From Lachnospiraceae bacterium (GTDB lineage Bacteria; Bacillota; Clostridia; Lachnospirales; Lachnospiraceae), in assembly GCA_900168235.1 (NCBI GenBank), contig FUZG01000006.1:124001-188000 (forward strand): 64,000 bases of DNA. The letters run 5' to 3'. The number at the start of each line of letters is the position of its first letter. The stretch's first letter is position 1. Positions 57,084 to 64,000 of this stretch are shown here, in pieces. The position numbers and the translations under genes are program-made. The notes under the pieces are model-generated. The model was not told where the DNA came from, searched no databases, and saw only the letters and a program-made list of their open reading frames with translations.

Positions 57084-57922
57084 TCATGGAAGAAAACTAT
57101 CCGGAAGGAAAATGTGCAGCTGATTATGCCGACGAAAAACCGTCTGATGTGCGGGAACTCATCCGAGTGGGGAAGATCACCGGGGAGACATCGGGGATGT
57201 GTGCTGATTACGCACAGGCAAATCTGGTAGTGCTCCCTCAGAAATATGCCTATGATTTTTTACTTTTTGCAATGAGAAATCCTACGGCATGTCCGCTTCT
57301 GGAAGTCACTGATATGGGAAGCCGCAAACTTAATGAAATGGCAGAAAATGCTGATATCGCAACAGATATTCCGCTATACAGGATCTATCGTGACGGAGTA
57401 CTTACGGAAGAGGTCACTGATGTATCGGATTACTGGAGAGATGATCTCGTGAGTTTCCTTATAGGGTGCAGCTTTTCCTTTGAAGGAGAAATGCTGAAGG
57501 CAGACTTGCCGGTGAGACAGATAGAGGAAAAGTGCAATGTACCTATGTACAACACAAACATTAAGTGCCGAGAAGCCGGTATCTTTAAGGGAAATATGGT
57601 AGTGAGCATGAGACCCATGCCAAAGCAGCACGTAATGAAAGCTGCGCTTGTCACAGCAGAGATGCCAAGAGTACACGGTGCTCCGATACATATCGGTGAT
57701 CCCGGCGCGATCGGTATAAATGACATAAATAAGCCGGATTATGGTGATCCGGTAGAAATACGTGAGGGTGAAGTAACGATGTTCTGGCCTTGCGGAGTGA
57801 CACCTCAGGCAGCGGTCATGGCGTCGAAACCGGATTTTTGCATAACACATTCTCCGGGACATATGTTTATCACAGATGTAAAAAATGTAAATCTAAAGTA
57901 CCGGGAGGCGTGGCGGATATGA
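57080..57922 (+). CDS. DUF1445 hydro-lyase-like protein (D-glutamate cyclase N-domain relative)
   Basis: 280 residues. Segments YAQANLVVLPQKYAYDFLLF, CPLLEVTDMGSRKLNEMAE, FLIGCSFSFEGEMLKADLPV, RQIEEKCNVPMYNTNIKCRE and FWPCGVTPQAAVMASKPDFC are those of DUF1445 (YcsI-like). In animals DUF1445 and DUF4392 make one protein, D-glutamate cyclase, that converts D-glutamate to 5-oxo-D-proline. Here a DUF4392-like gene is in the same operon. ATG 57080 overlaps the pxpC stop; ATG 57086 is an alternative start. Confidence 0.85.
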   Translation: MIMEENYPEGKCAADYADEKPSDVRELIRVGKITGETSGMCADYAQANLVVLPQKYAYDFLLFAMRNPTACPLLEVTDMGSRKLNEMAENADIATDIPLYRIYRDGVLTEEVTDVSDYWRDDLVSFLIGCSFSFEGEMLKADLPVRQIEEKCNVPMYNTNIKCREAGIFKGNMVVSMRPMPKQHVMKAALVTAEMPRVHGAPIHIGDPGAIGINDINKPDYGDPVEIREGEVTMFWPCGVTPQAAVMASKPDFCITHSPGHMFITDVKNVNLKYREAWRI

Positions 57923-58695
57923 AGTGTGTTGATCTTAACTGTGACCTGGGTGAATCCTATGGAAACTGGAAGTGTGGAATGGACGAAGCAGTCCTGCCAT
58001 ATATATCATCGGCAAATGTTGCATGTGGATTTCACGCATCGGATCCACTGGTCATGGATACAACGGTAAAAAATGCAGAAAAAAGCGGTGTGTTAGTCGG
58101 AGCTCATCCCGGATTTCCGGATCTCGTTGGGTTCGGCAGAAGAAAGATGGATGTGAAACCGGACGAATTAAAAGCGATGATCATATATCAGGTAGGTGCA
58201 CTGAAAGCTTTTTGTAAGGCAAATGGGACGGAACTGCAGCACGTTAAACCTCACGGTGCCATGTACAACATGGCAGGAAAAGATATGAAGCTCGCGGAAG
58301 CTATAGCAGAAGGGGTGTATGAAGTAGATCCCGAGCTCATATTACTTGGATTATCGGGGAGTTATTTAATAGAGGCAGCTAAGAAGACCGGACTAAAATA
58401 TGCAAGCGAAGTATTTGCAGACAGGGCATATGAGTCAGACGGATCGCTGGTAGCCCGGAGTAAGCCCGGAGCAGTCATCACTGATGAAAGCGAAGCAATA
58501 TCCAGAGTAGTTAAAATGGTGAAAACAGGCAGGGTAGAGTCAATAGACGGGGAAGAAGTAGAAGTGCAGCCTGATTCGATCTGCCTGCACGGTGACGGGG
58601 AAAAAGCCGTGGAATTCAGTAAAAAAATTCATGAAGCACTGGAAGCAGAGGGGATAAAAATAGTTTCCATGAAGGAGGTGATCATGGAACGATGA
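57919..58695 (+). CDS. pxpA: 5-oxoprolinase subunit A (LamB/YcsF family)
   Basis: 258 residues. MKCVDLNCDLGESYGNWKCG, YISSANVACGFHASDPLVM and VGAHPGFPDLVGFGRRKM are the characteristic YcsF/PxpA motifs, with HVKPHGAMYNMAGKD later. It is the catalytic partner of PxpB/PxpC. ATG 57919 overlaps the DUF1445 stop and has GGGAGG upstream; the longer frame from 57790 lies in the gene before. Confidence 0.93.
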   Translation: MKCVDLNCDLGESYGNWKCGMDEAVLPYISSANVACGFHASDPLVMDTTVKNAEKSGVLVGAHPGFPDLVGFGRRKMDVKPDELKAMIIYQVGALKAFCKANGTELQHVKPHGAMYNMAGKDMKLAEAIAEGVYEVDPELILLGLSGSYLIEAAKKTGLKYASEVFADRAYESDGSLVARSKPGAVITDESEAISRVVKMVKTGRVESIDGEEVEVQPDSICLHGDGEKAVEFSKKIHEALEAEGIKIVSMKEVIMER

Positions 58696-59573
58696 AAGTC
58701 ATAGACGAGAGTATTGAGGAAATAGTCTTAAGGTATTCGGAGAGGGGAATGCCGATACTTCAGGATTATTTGCCGAAGGATCTTTGCCACGTAGCAGCGA
58801 GGGAGATCCTAAGCTGGGAAAGGGGCAGAGTAATACTTACTACCGGTTTTTATGTGGCAGGTTTTGCAGAAACCGATGGTCCGGCAGGAACACTGGTATT
58901 GGCAAAAGCACTGGAAAAGCTGGGATTTACACCTGTAATAGTTACTGATTATTATTGTAGGGAAGCTTTCGATAATCAAGGTATAGAAGTGATTTATTTA
59001 AGCCTGGATGCAGATCATGAAGAAGCAGATACGATCCTTGAAGAGCAGAGACCTGTGGGATTGATCTCCATAGAACGCTGCGGACGAAATAAAAACGGTG
59101 TCTATGCAAATATGCGGGGAGTAGATATCAGCGAAAACACAGCACCCTGTGATGAACTTTTCATTAAGGCATATGGAAAGATACCGACCATAGGAGTAGG
59201 AGACGGCGGAAACGAGATCGGGATGGGGAATGTCAGCGATATCATTTCAGAAAAGCTGGAACTCACACCCTGTGAAATAAAAACCGATATATTGGTAATA
59301 GCAAGTGTGTCGAACTGGGGTGCATACGGAATAACGGCAGCACTGCAGGAACTTTCAGATAAAGAGCTGTTTCCCAAAGAAGGGGTTACGGAGGCATATA
59401 TCAGAAAAACGGTCTTACTCGGAAATGTCGATGGAGTAAGCCATGAGCATGTATTCAGCGTAGACGGTTTTGGACTCGATATAGAGAAGGAAATAACTGA
59501 CGCATTAAGAGTAACAGTTCACATGCAAACGGAGCACTCTGCTGCGGAGTTTGCAGCAAATAAATGGGATTAG
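58692..59573 (+). CDS. DUF4392 protein (D-glutamate cyclase C-domain relative)
   Basis: 293 residues. RVILTTGFYVAGFAETDGPA then GTLVLAKALEKLGFTPVIVT, VGLISIERCGRNKNGVYANM and TIGVGDGGNEIGMGNVSDII correspond to DUF4392/GLUCM-like_C, the second half of animal D-glutamate cyclase. Together with the DUF1445 gene it should act on D-glutamate or a related compound, making 5-oxoproline that PxpABC may open. It overlaps pxpA by four bases and is the fifth gene of the overlapping run. Confidence 0.85.
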   Translation: MKVIDESIEEIVLRYSERGMPILQDYLPKDLCHVAAREILSWERGRVILTTGFYVAGFAETDGPAGTLVLAKALEKLGFTPVIVTDYYCREAFDNQGIEVIYLSLDADHEEADTILEEQRPVGLISIERCGRNKNGVYANMRGVDISENTAPCDELFIKAYGKIPTIGVGDGGNEIGMGNVSDIISEKLELTPCEIKTDILVIASVSNWGAYGITAALQELSDKELFPKEGVTEAYIRKTVLLGNVDGVSHEHVFSVDGFGLDIEKEITDALRVTVHMQTEHSAAEFAANKWD

Positions 59574-59577
59574 CCAC

Positions 59578-59704
59578 TGGGTTTTGCCCATCGCCGTAGG
59601 CGATTTGATTGGCAAAACCGGTTACGTGAGTGAGCTGAAAGCGAGTGAACAGTAACGCACTTAGGAGCAAAGGGGCTTCGCGGAAACGCGAGCCTCTTTT
59701 TGTT
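59578..59704 (+). other. Structured intergenic region with terminator
   Basis: GGTTTTGCC pairs with GGCAAAACC (59579-59619) around an inner ATCGCC/GGCGAT hairpin; GTTAC and GTAAC (59620-59655) enclose a GTGAGTGAGC segment; a final AGGGGCTTCGCG/CGCGAGCCTCT hairpin with TTTTTG ends the pxp transcript at about 59704. The last hairpin is a clear terminator; the first two have no assigned role. Confidence 0.6.
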
Positions 59705-59720
59705 TAAGAGAGGAGATATT

Positions 59721-60584
59721 ATGAAAACACTAGGATATTACAACGGAACATACGATGAGCTGGAAAAGATGACAGTACCGTTTAATGATCGTGTCTGCTT
59801 CTTTGGAGATGGTGTTTATGATGCAGGTCCGGCAAGAAACTATAAGCTGTTTGCTATCGATGAGCATATCGACAGATTTTTTAATTCGGCAGCACTCATG
59901 GATATTGAGATCCCAATGTCAAAGCAGGAGCTGAAAGATCTGCTGCAGGATCTGGTAAAGAAGCTCGATACGGGTGATCAGTTTGTATACTGGCAGTGTA
60001 CAAGAGGAACAGCTGTCAGAAATCACGCCTATGAAAAGGCTCCGGGAAATCTTTGGGTAATGCTGAAACCAGGTCCGATCTCTGACGGTCTCACACCTAT
60101 TAAGTGCGTAACAGAAGAAGATAAGAGATTCCTGTACTGCAACTGCAAGACATTGAATCTGCTGCCGTCTGTATTATATGCGCAGAAAGCTCATAAGGCA
60201 GGAGCAGATGAAACTATCCTCTATAGACACGGCGGCAGGGTAACAGAGTGTGCGCACAGTAACTGTCATATCATCAAGGACGGCAAGGTTTACACAGCAC
60301 CGACTGACGATATGATCCTTCCAGGCATCGCGAGAGCTCACCTCGTAAGGATGTGCAAGAAGCTTGGAATCGGTGTAAGTGAAACACCGTACTATATGGA
60401 TGACCTTTGGAATGCAGATGAGATCCTCGTAACTTCCTCATCCAATGTATGCTTAAGAGTTAGTGAGCTCGACGGAAAGCCGGTAGGCGGAAAAGATCCG
60501 GAGACCTTCGAGAGACTTAGAAGTGCCCTGTACAAAGAAATCTGCGACGCAACAGAAGCAGATAAAATCGCTGTGGCAGTGTAA
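59721..60584 (+). CDS. Class IV aminotransferase, D-amino-acid transaminase-like
   Basis: 287 residues from ATG 59721 (AGAGGAG upstream). PLP-enzyme motifs: VCFFGDGVYDAGPARNYKLF, QCTRGTAVRNHAY, CKTLNLLPSVLYAQKAHKAG with the PLP lysine, and GRVTECAHSNCHIIKDG then TAPTDDMILPGIARAHL. This is the D-alanine aminotransferase/branched-chain transaminase fold; length and motifs favour D-amino-acid transaminase, which makes D-glutamate from 2-oxoglutarate and D-alanine. The neighbouring DUF1445/DUF4392/pxp operon handles D-glutamate-type compounds, which fits. Confidence 0.8.
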   Translation: MKTLGYYNGTYDELEKMTVPFNDRVCFFGDGVYDAGPARNYKLFAIDEHIDRFFNSAALMDIEIPMSKQELKDLLQDLVKKLDTGDQFVYWQCTRGTAVRNHAYEKAPGNLWVMLKPGPISDGLTPIKCVTEEDKRFLYCNCKTLNLLPSVLYAQKAHKAGADETILYRHGGRVTECAHSNCHIIKDGKVYTAPTDDMILPGIARAHLVRMCKKLGIGVSETPYYMDDLWNADEILVTSSSNVCLRVSELDGKPVGGKDPETFERLRSALYKEICDATEADKIAVAV

Positions 60585-60595
60585 ATATTTTCAAA

Positions 60596-60657
60596 TTGAC
60601 ATATATAGACCACCGATATAATATATAGATAATCGATATATGTAGATTATCTATATA
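60596..60657 (+). promoter_or_regulatory. PadR promoter and operator
   Basis: TTGACA (60596) with a TAATAT 17 bases on (or TATAAT 15 bases on) is followed by TATATAGATAATC (60622) and its exact complement GATTATCTATATA (60645), a 36-bp palindrome. The palindrome overlaps the start point and ends at the ribosome site, the usual layout of PadR self-repression. Confidence 0.85.
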
Positions 60658-60668
60658 AGGAGGTATAT

Positions 60669-60998
60669 ATGGCAGTTGACAGATCTCTTTTGAGCGGAAG
60701 CATGACGATGCTGATATTGAGACTTTTGTCGGAAAAAGATATGTATGGATACGAGATGATCGATACACTTCGACAGAAGTCTCAAAATGTATTTGAGTTA
60801 AAAGCAGGAACGCTTTATCCCCTGCTGCATGGGTTGGAAGATAAGGGGATGCTCACATCTTATGAGAAAGAATATTCCGGAAAGACCAGAAAATATTATT
60901 CCATTACCAAAAACGGAAAGAAACTTTTGAAACAGAAAAAAGAAGAGTGGAACGAATATTCAGGAGCTGTTTTCAACGTTTTGGCAATGGAGGTCTGA
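60669..60998 (+). CDS. PadR-family transcriptional repressor
   Basis: 109 residues. DMYGYEMIDTLRQKSQNVFE, LKAGTLYPLLHGLEDKGMLT and KTRKYYSITKNGKKLL are the PadR winged-helix motifs. It starts 11 bases after the operator palindrome with AAGGAGG. The decayed membrane-protein gene 4 bases later was its normal operon partner. It probably responds to antibiotics or membrane stress, as such loci commonly do. Confidence 0.92.
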   Translation: MAVDRSLLSGSMTMLILRLLSEKDMYGYEMIDTLRQKSQNVFELKAGTLYPLLHGLEDKGMLTSYEKEYSGKTRKYYSITKNGKKLLKQKKEEWNEYSGAVFNVLAMEV

Positions 60999-61002
60999 GG
61001 GA

Positions 61003-61469
61003 ATGGATGAGTATATAAAGAAGCTTTTGGAACAGGTGAGATTTCAGAAGGCTCATAAGGCAATACAGGATGAGATAAAAGCGCACATTGAAGAGCAGAT
61101 AGAAGCGAATATCGCGGATGGTATGGACAGAGAAACTGCGGAGAAGCAGGCAGTCAGAGATATGGGCGATCCGGTGGAAGCGGGAATTTCTCTGGATGCA
61201 GTACATAGGCCGCAGATGGCATGGGGAATAGTACTGGCAGCGGCTGTATGACAGCACTTGCGATAAATGCTGTATTTAATATTTGTGAAGGATTCGCCAT
61301 ATTACCTTTCTTTTCATCATTTTTACCGTTCATCTCATCAGGTGGAAGCAACCTCATAGTGTCATACGTTTTCCTCGGGATGATAATGAGTATCTATAAA
61401 TATAAAAATATCTATCCCGAACACATAGAAATAAAAAAGAAGCAGATTAATTTCAAAATACAGATATGA
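61003..61469 (+). pseudogene. Internally deleted FtsW/RodA-like gene with permease-prefix domain
   Basis: The first 82 codons (MDEYIKKLLEQVRFQKAHKA, MDRETAEKQAVRDMGDPVEA) are the permease-prefix domain found downstream of PadR genes. The frame stops at 61251; another frame continues FAILPFFSSFLPFISSGGSN then LIVSYVFLGMIMSIYKYKNI, the C-terminal end of FtsW/RodA-like proteins. The membrane core is deleted and the ends are out of frame. Confidence 0.75.
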
Positions 61470-61474
61470 TCACG

Positions 61475-61505
61475 TCCCCGAAACTTCGGTTTCGGGGATC
61501 TTTAT
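61475..61505 (+). terminator. Terminator after the PadR locus
   Basis: CCCCGAAAC pairs with GTTTCGGGG around TTCG and is followed by ATCTTTATAAT. Confidence 0.7.
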
Positions 61506-61614
61506 AATTAAAAGTATACAGATTATGTACAAAATTTTGCTTAAAATAGTGAAATAGGGTATTGTATTTATGAAGTCATAAACAGACAGTGCATCAAAAA
61601 AGGATATACAAAAA

Positions 61615-61837
61615 ATGAATATGATCACCAAAGTAACTACTACGGAACATAGAGAAAAGGCATACTCACTTTTATATCTTGGAGCAAATATTGGCTTGAT
61701 CTTATCACCGATAATAGCAGGGTTTTTATTCAATAGCCATGGCATTCTGTGCGGCAGCGGGCGCTATATTTATCACTATATTAAAGAATAGACATCATAG
61801 CAAAAGCAGATATTCGACAACACTTGATCAGATTTAA
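61615..61837 (+). pseudogene. MFS transporter fragment
   Basis: ATG 61615 opens MITKVTTTEHREKAYSLLYL then GANIGLILSPIIAGFLFNSH, a recognisable stretch of a major facilitator protein. A frameshift then moves the continuation (AMAFCAAAGAIFITILKNRH) to the next frame. Only about 70 residues of a normal 400 remain. Confidence 0.7.
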
Positions 61838-61862
61838 CCTGACATCATAAGAGGAGGCTACC

Positions 61863-62651
61863 ATGGAAACTGTATCAACACTATCGATCATAGGAATGGC
61901 GTTTGCATTTATTATTTCTGTTGGATTACCGATTGGTTTATTAGTTTTTGTATTGAAAAAACTCAAGGCAAATCCGATTTGCTTTTTCATAGGTGCGATC
62001 ACTTTTATTGTTTCAGCGCTTTTACTTGAAAATCTTTTTCATGTAGTTATGCTTCATATATTTGGATTTTCGCTTGCGATGAACTTGCTGATATATGCGA
62101 TCTATTTAGGACTTTCTGCCGGAATTTTCGAAGAAACGGGACGATTAATTGCTATGAAAGTGTTGATGAAAAAGACACTTTCTAAAGAAAATGCAGTGAT
62201 GTATGGAATTGGTCACGGTGGATGTGAGGCGATCATAATTGTTGGACTCACAAGTATCTCAAATATCGTGACATCCATCATGATAAATACAGGATCGATC
62301 GGTGTGCTTTTGGATAAACTTGATCCTACGGTAAAGGACACAACGATCCAGAAACTTTCCTTATTGTGGAGTACGCCGTCATATCAGTTTTATATGGCAG
62401 GCGTAGAAAGGATATCGGCGATCCTGCTGCATATATGCCTGTCATATCTGGTTTATAAAGCTGTTAAAAACCATAAGATCCAGCTTTATGTGGTCGCAAT
62501 CCTGATCCATGCAGCGATCGACGCTGCAACAGTATTACTCGCACATTATGTTCCGATATATGTTTTTGAAATGATCGTGCTTGCAGTAGTCCTGTTTATT
62601 TCATTTGTAATTCGCCAGAAATATGAAGGCGATCAGATGCAGGTGGTATAA
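61863..62651 (+). CDS. YhfC-family glutamic-type intramembrane protease
   Basis: 262 residues, about seven membrane helices. The family motifs are intact: IFEETGRLIAMKVLM with two Glu, GIGHGGCEAIII with the His and Glu, MAGVERISAILLHICL, and ILIHAAIDAATVLLA. The known relatives (CAAX/ABI and YhfC type) cut within or near membranes. GAGGAGG precedes ATG 61863. It stands alone; a repeat block and an ATPase gene follow. Confidence 0.85.
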   Translation: METVSTLSIIGMAFAFIISVGLPIGLLVFVLKKLKANPICFFIGAITFIVSALLLENLFHVVMLHIFGFSLAMNLLIYAIYLGLSAGIFEETGRLIAMKVLMKKTLSKENAVMYGIGHGGCEAIIIVGLTSISNIVTSIMINTGSIGVLLDKLDPTVKDTTIQKLSLLWSTPSYQFYMAGVERISAILLHICLSYLVYKAVKNHKIQLYVVAILIHAAIDAATVLLAHYVPIYVFEMIVLAVVLFISFVIRQKYEGDQMQVV

Positions 62652-62672
62652 AGAGGTTACTTTCTTTTCGTT

Positions 62673-62791
62673 TATTGAGAATTTCTCTAATTCATTTCTG
62701 AATTTTAACCTGTATTGAGAATTTTTTTGATGTCTTTCTGAATTCTGATTCGTATTGAGAATTTTTACTCGTAATGGTAAAATTCTCAATA
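62673..62791. repeat. Direct repeats with a 40-bp period, plus an inverted copy
   Basis: TATTGAGAATTT recurs at 62673, 62713 and 62753 (exactly 40 bases apart), with TTTCTGAATT about 20 bases after the first two. At 62779 AAAATTCTCAATA is the inverted copy and can pair with the last repeat around a 14-base loop. The block ends 27 bases before the ATPase start. Confidence 0.7.
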
Positions 62792-62817
62792 CAGATAAAT
62801 CCATATGGAGAAAGACT

Positions 62818-64000
62818 ATGATAAAAAGAGAAAAGTATATCGCTAAAATACGAAGTTTTTACAATAACGATTTAATAAAGATTATTACAGGTGTTAGAAG
62901 ATGCGGAAAGTCAGAGATTTTAAAACAGATACGGGAAGAAATATCTGAGAAAAATGACAACATTATTTTTCTCAATTTTGAAGACCGAATGGTTACTGAG
63001 AGTATACAAAAATGGCAGGATATAGTCACCTACGTGGAAAAGAATAGGAAAAACGGCTTCTGCTATGTCTTTTTAGATGAAGTACAGGAGATAGACGAGT
63101 GGCAGTTGGCTTGTAAAACACTACGGTTAAGAGATTGTTCTGTCTTTATAACCGGATCCAACTCAAAGCTGCTTTCCAAAGAATTTACAAAGGAATTATC
63201 CGGAAGATATGTTGATTTCAGAATCCGCCCTTTCGTATACAAAGAGATCCTGGAATATGCCAAGGAGTTAGGAAGAGACGTGCCAATTTCTGACTATCTT
63301 ATATGGGGAGGGTTCCCAAAACGATTGGAATTTCAAGGCGAAGAAGAATTACGCATATATCTCAATGATCTTGATAAAACTATTGTTGAAAACGACATCA
63401 TAAATAGATACAAGATAAAAAAATCAAATGAATTCAGAAAAGTAGCCAGCTATACGCTTATTTCAAATTCGCGTATATATTCTGCAAAATCCATTGCTGA
63501 TTACATGAAGGGGAATAATACTCAGTGTACAAGTAACACTGTACAGAAATGGATCTATTATCTGAGTGAAGCATATATCATCGATCAGGCAGATAGATAT
63601 TCAAAAAAAGCAAAGAAATTTCTTGAAAGCAGCCATAAACTTTATAATTGCGACGTGGCATTAAACACTATCAGATGCTTAAATAACCGTTACGATATAA
63701 CCCATAATCTTGAAAATGTAATCTATAACGAGCTAATTTATATGGGATACAAAATCAGTGTCTATGACAATAACGGCAGAGAAATAGATTTTCTTGCCGA
63801 AAAGGGAAATTATAGATACTTTATTCAGGTCGCTTACAGCGTAGCCGAAGAAAAAGCATATCAAAGAGAGATGTCGGCCTTTAATGGTTTGAATCAGATT
63901 GATAAGAAGATACTTATTACAAATGATGATATCGATTATTCAACAAGCAATGTAACACACCTAAAATTAAAGGATTTTCTGCTTTTAAATAACCTTGAAG
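62818..64000 (+). CDS. AAA ATPase with DUF4143-like C-terminal domain (partial)
   Basis: The frame runs from ATG 62818 (GGAG upstream) to the end of the window, at least 394 residues. IIITGVRRCGKSEIL-type Walker A (residues 20-32), Walker B FVFLDEVQEIDEW-type (YVFLDEVQEIDEWQ) and TGSNSKLLSKEF sensor 1 show an AAA_14 ATPase; the C-terminal part has DNNGREIDFLAEKGNYRYFI and QVAYSV, the DUF4143 nuclease-like domain with D-x-L and Q-x-A replacing the usual K. Such proteins are common, poorly understood and often repeated in Lachnospiraceae. The stop lies outside the window. Confidence 0.85.
   Translation, partial: MIKREKYIAKIRSFYNNDLIKIITGVRRCGKSEILKQIREEISEKNDNIIFLNFEDRMVTESIQKWQDIVTYVEKNRKNGFCYVFLDEVQEIDEWQLACKTLRLRDCSVFITGSNSKLLSKEFTKELSGRYVDFRIRPFVYKEILEYAKELGRDVPISDYLIWGGFPKRLEFQGEEELRIYLNDLDKTIVENDIINRYKIKKSNEFRKVASYTLISNSRIYSAKSIADYMKGNNTQCTSNTVQKWIYYLSEAYIIDQADRYSKKAKKFLESSHKLYNCDVALNTIRCLNNRYDITHNLENVIYNELIYMGYKISVYDNNGREIDFLAEKGNYRYFIQVAYSVAEEKAYQREMSAFNGLNQIDKKILITNDDIDYSTSNVTHLKLKDFLLLNNLE

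Noticed and set aside
57790-57918. Longer pxpA start inside the DUF1445 gene
   Set aside because: The added 43 residues have no family match and the ATG at 57919 has a GGGAGG site and the overlap typical of this operon.
62673-62791. Short CRISPR-like array
   Set aside because: Only three units, an AT-rich 12-base core, partly repeated spacers and no cas genes nearby.
1-64000. Intact insertion sequences, rRNA or tRNA genes
   Set aside because: I looked for transposase-like frames, terminal repeats, CCA-ended cloverleaf patterns and rRNA motifs and saw none; only integrase and excisionase remnants are present.

Overview
The window looks like a chromosomal segment of a butyrate-forming, flagellated, fibre-degrading member of the Lachnospiraceae, most like Butyrivibrio or Pseudobutyrivibrio. 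The evidence is a phosphate butyryltransferase/butyrate kinase pair, a secreted GH10 xylanase with a ricin-type carbohydrate-binding module, a flagellin gene, a PadR regulator, many GNAT acetyltransferases and strong AGGAGG ribosome binding sites. I saw no rRNA, tRNA, CRISPR array or intact insertion sequence.

Bases 1-22.7 kb are mostly metabolic and look core-like. They hold a thiolase/DUF35/ACP/ptb/buk/DUF1097 operon, the xylanase, a pyruvate kinase-like/glycerate 2-kinase pair, a LytTR two-component system, an XRE regulator fused to a superoxide-reductase-like domain, a Cys-containing flagellin, asparaginase, a branched-chain amino acid carrier, and a Crp/Fnr regulator divergent from a 4Fe-4S protein. 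Small remnants lie between them (a LysR/oxidoreductase deletion chimera, a DUF3795 stub).

Bases 22.7-52.1 kb are an accessory region built from modules. The low-molecular-weight tyrosine phosphatase gene at 22677-23144 is intact, but its 5' coding end plus about 160 bp of structured leader recurs, decayed, at 28.3 and 38.7 kb. This suggests repeated integration at the codons of the phosphatase active-site loop. The modules carry two nucleases with EVE-type modified-base reader domains (one Mrr-like), a decayed Xis-Int remnant, a holin-like type I toxin with a probable antisense RNA, a Fur-box-preceded giant FMN-binding surface protein, a MalY-type lyase, a Phd/RelE-type toxin-antitoxin pair, a DUF1016 nuclease, a damaged type I restriction-modification locus with a triple palindromic operator, McrBC, and a two-gene ATPase/PD-(D/E)xK nuclease pair that I cannot assign to a named defence system. 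Truncated genes accumulate at 50.2-52.1 kb.

Bases 52.4-64 kb return to chromosomal functions: a lipoprotein, ketopantoate reductase, an overlapping five-gene 5-oxoproline/D-glutamate operon (pxpB, pxpC, DUF1445, pxpA, DUF4392) followed by a D-amino-acid aminotransferase-like gene, a PadR gene with a clear operator, two decayed membrane-protein genes, a YhfC-type intramembrane protease and an incomplete AAA ATPase preceded by a 40-bp-period repeat.

The most unusual non-coding signal is a structured element of exactly 157 nt found twice (21062-21218 plus strand, 55109-55265 minus strand), with a shortened relative at 624-665. Each copy lies 50-95 nt upstream of a start codon in the same orientation, and the closing helix is kept by compensating base changes.
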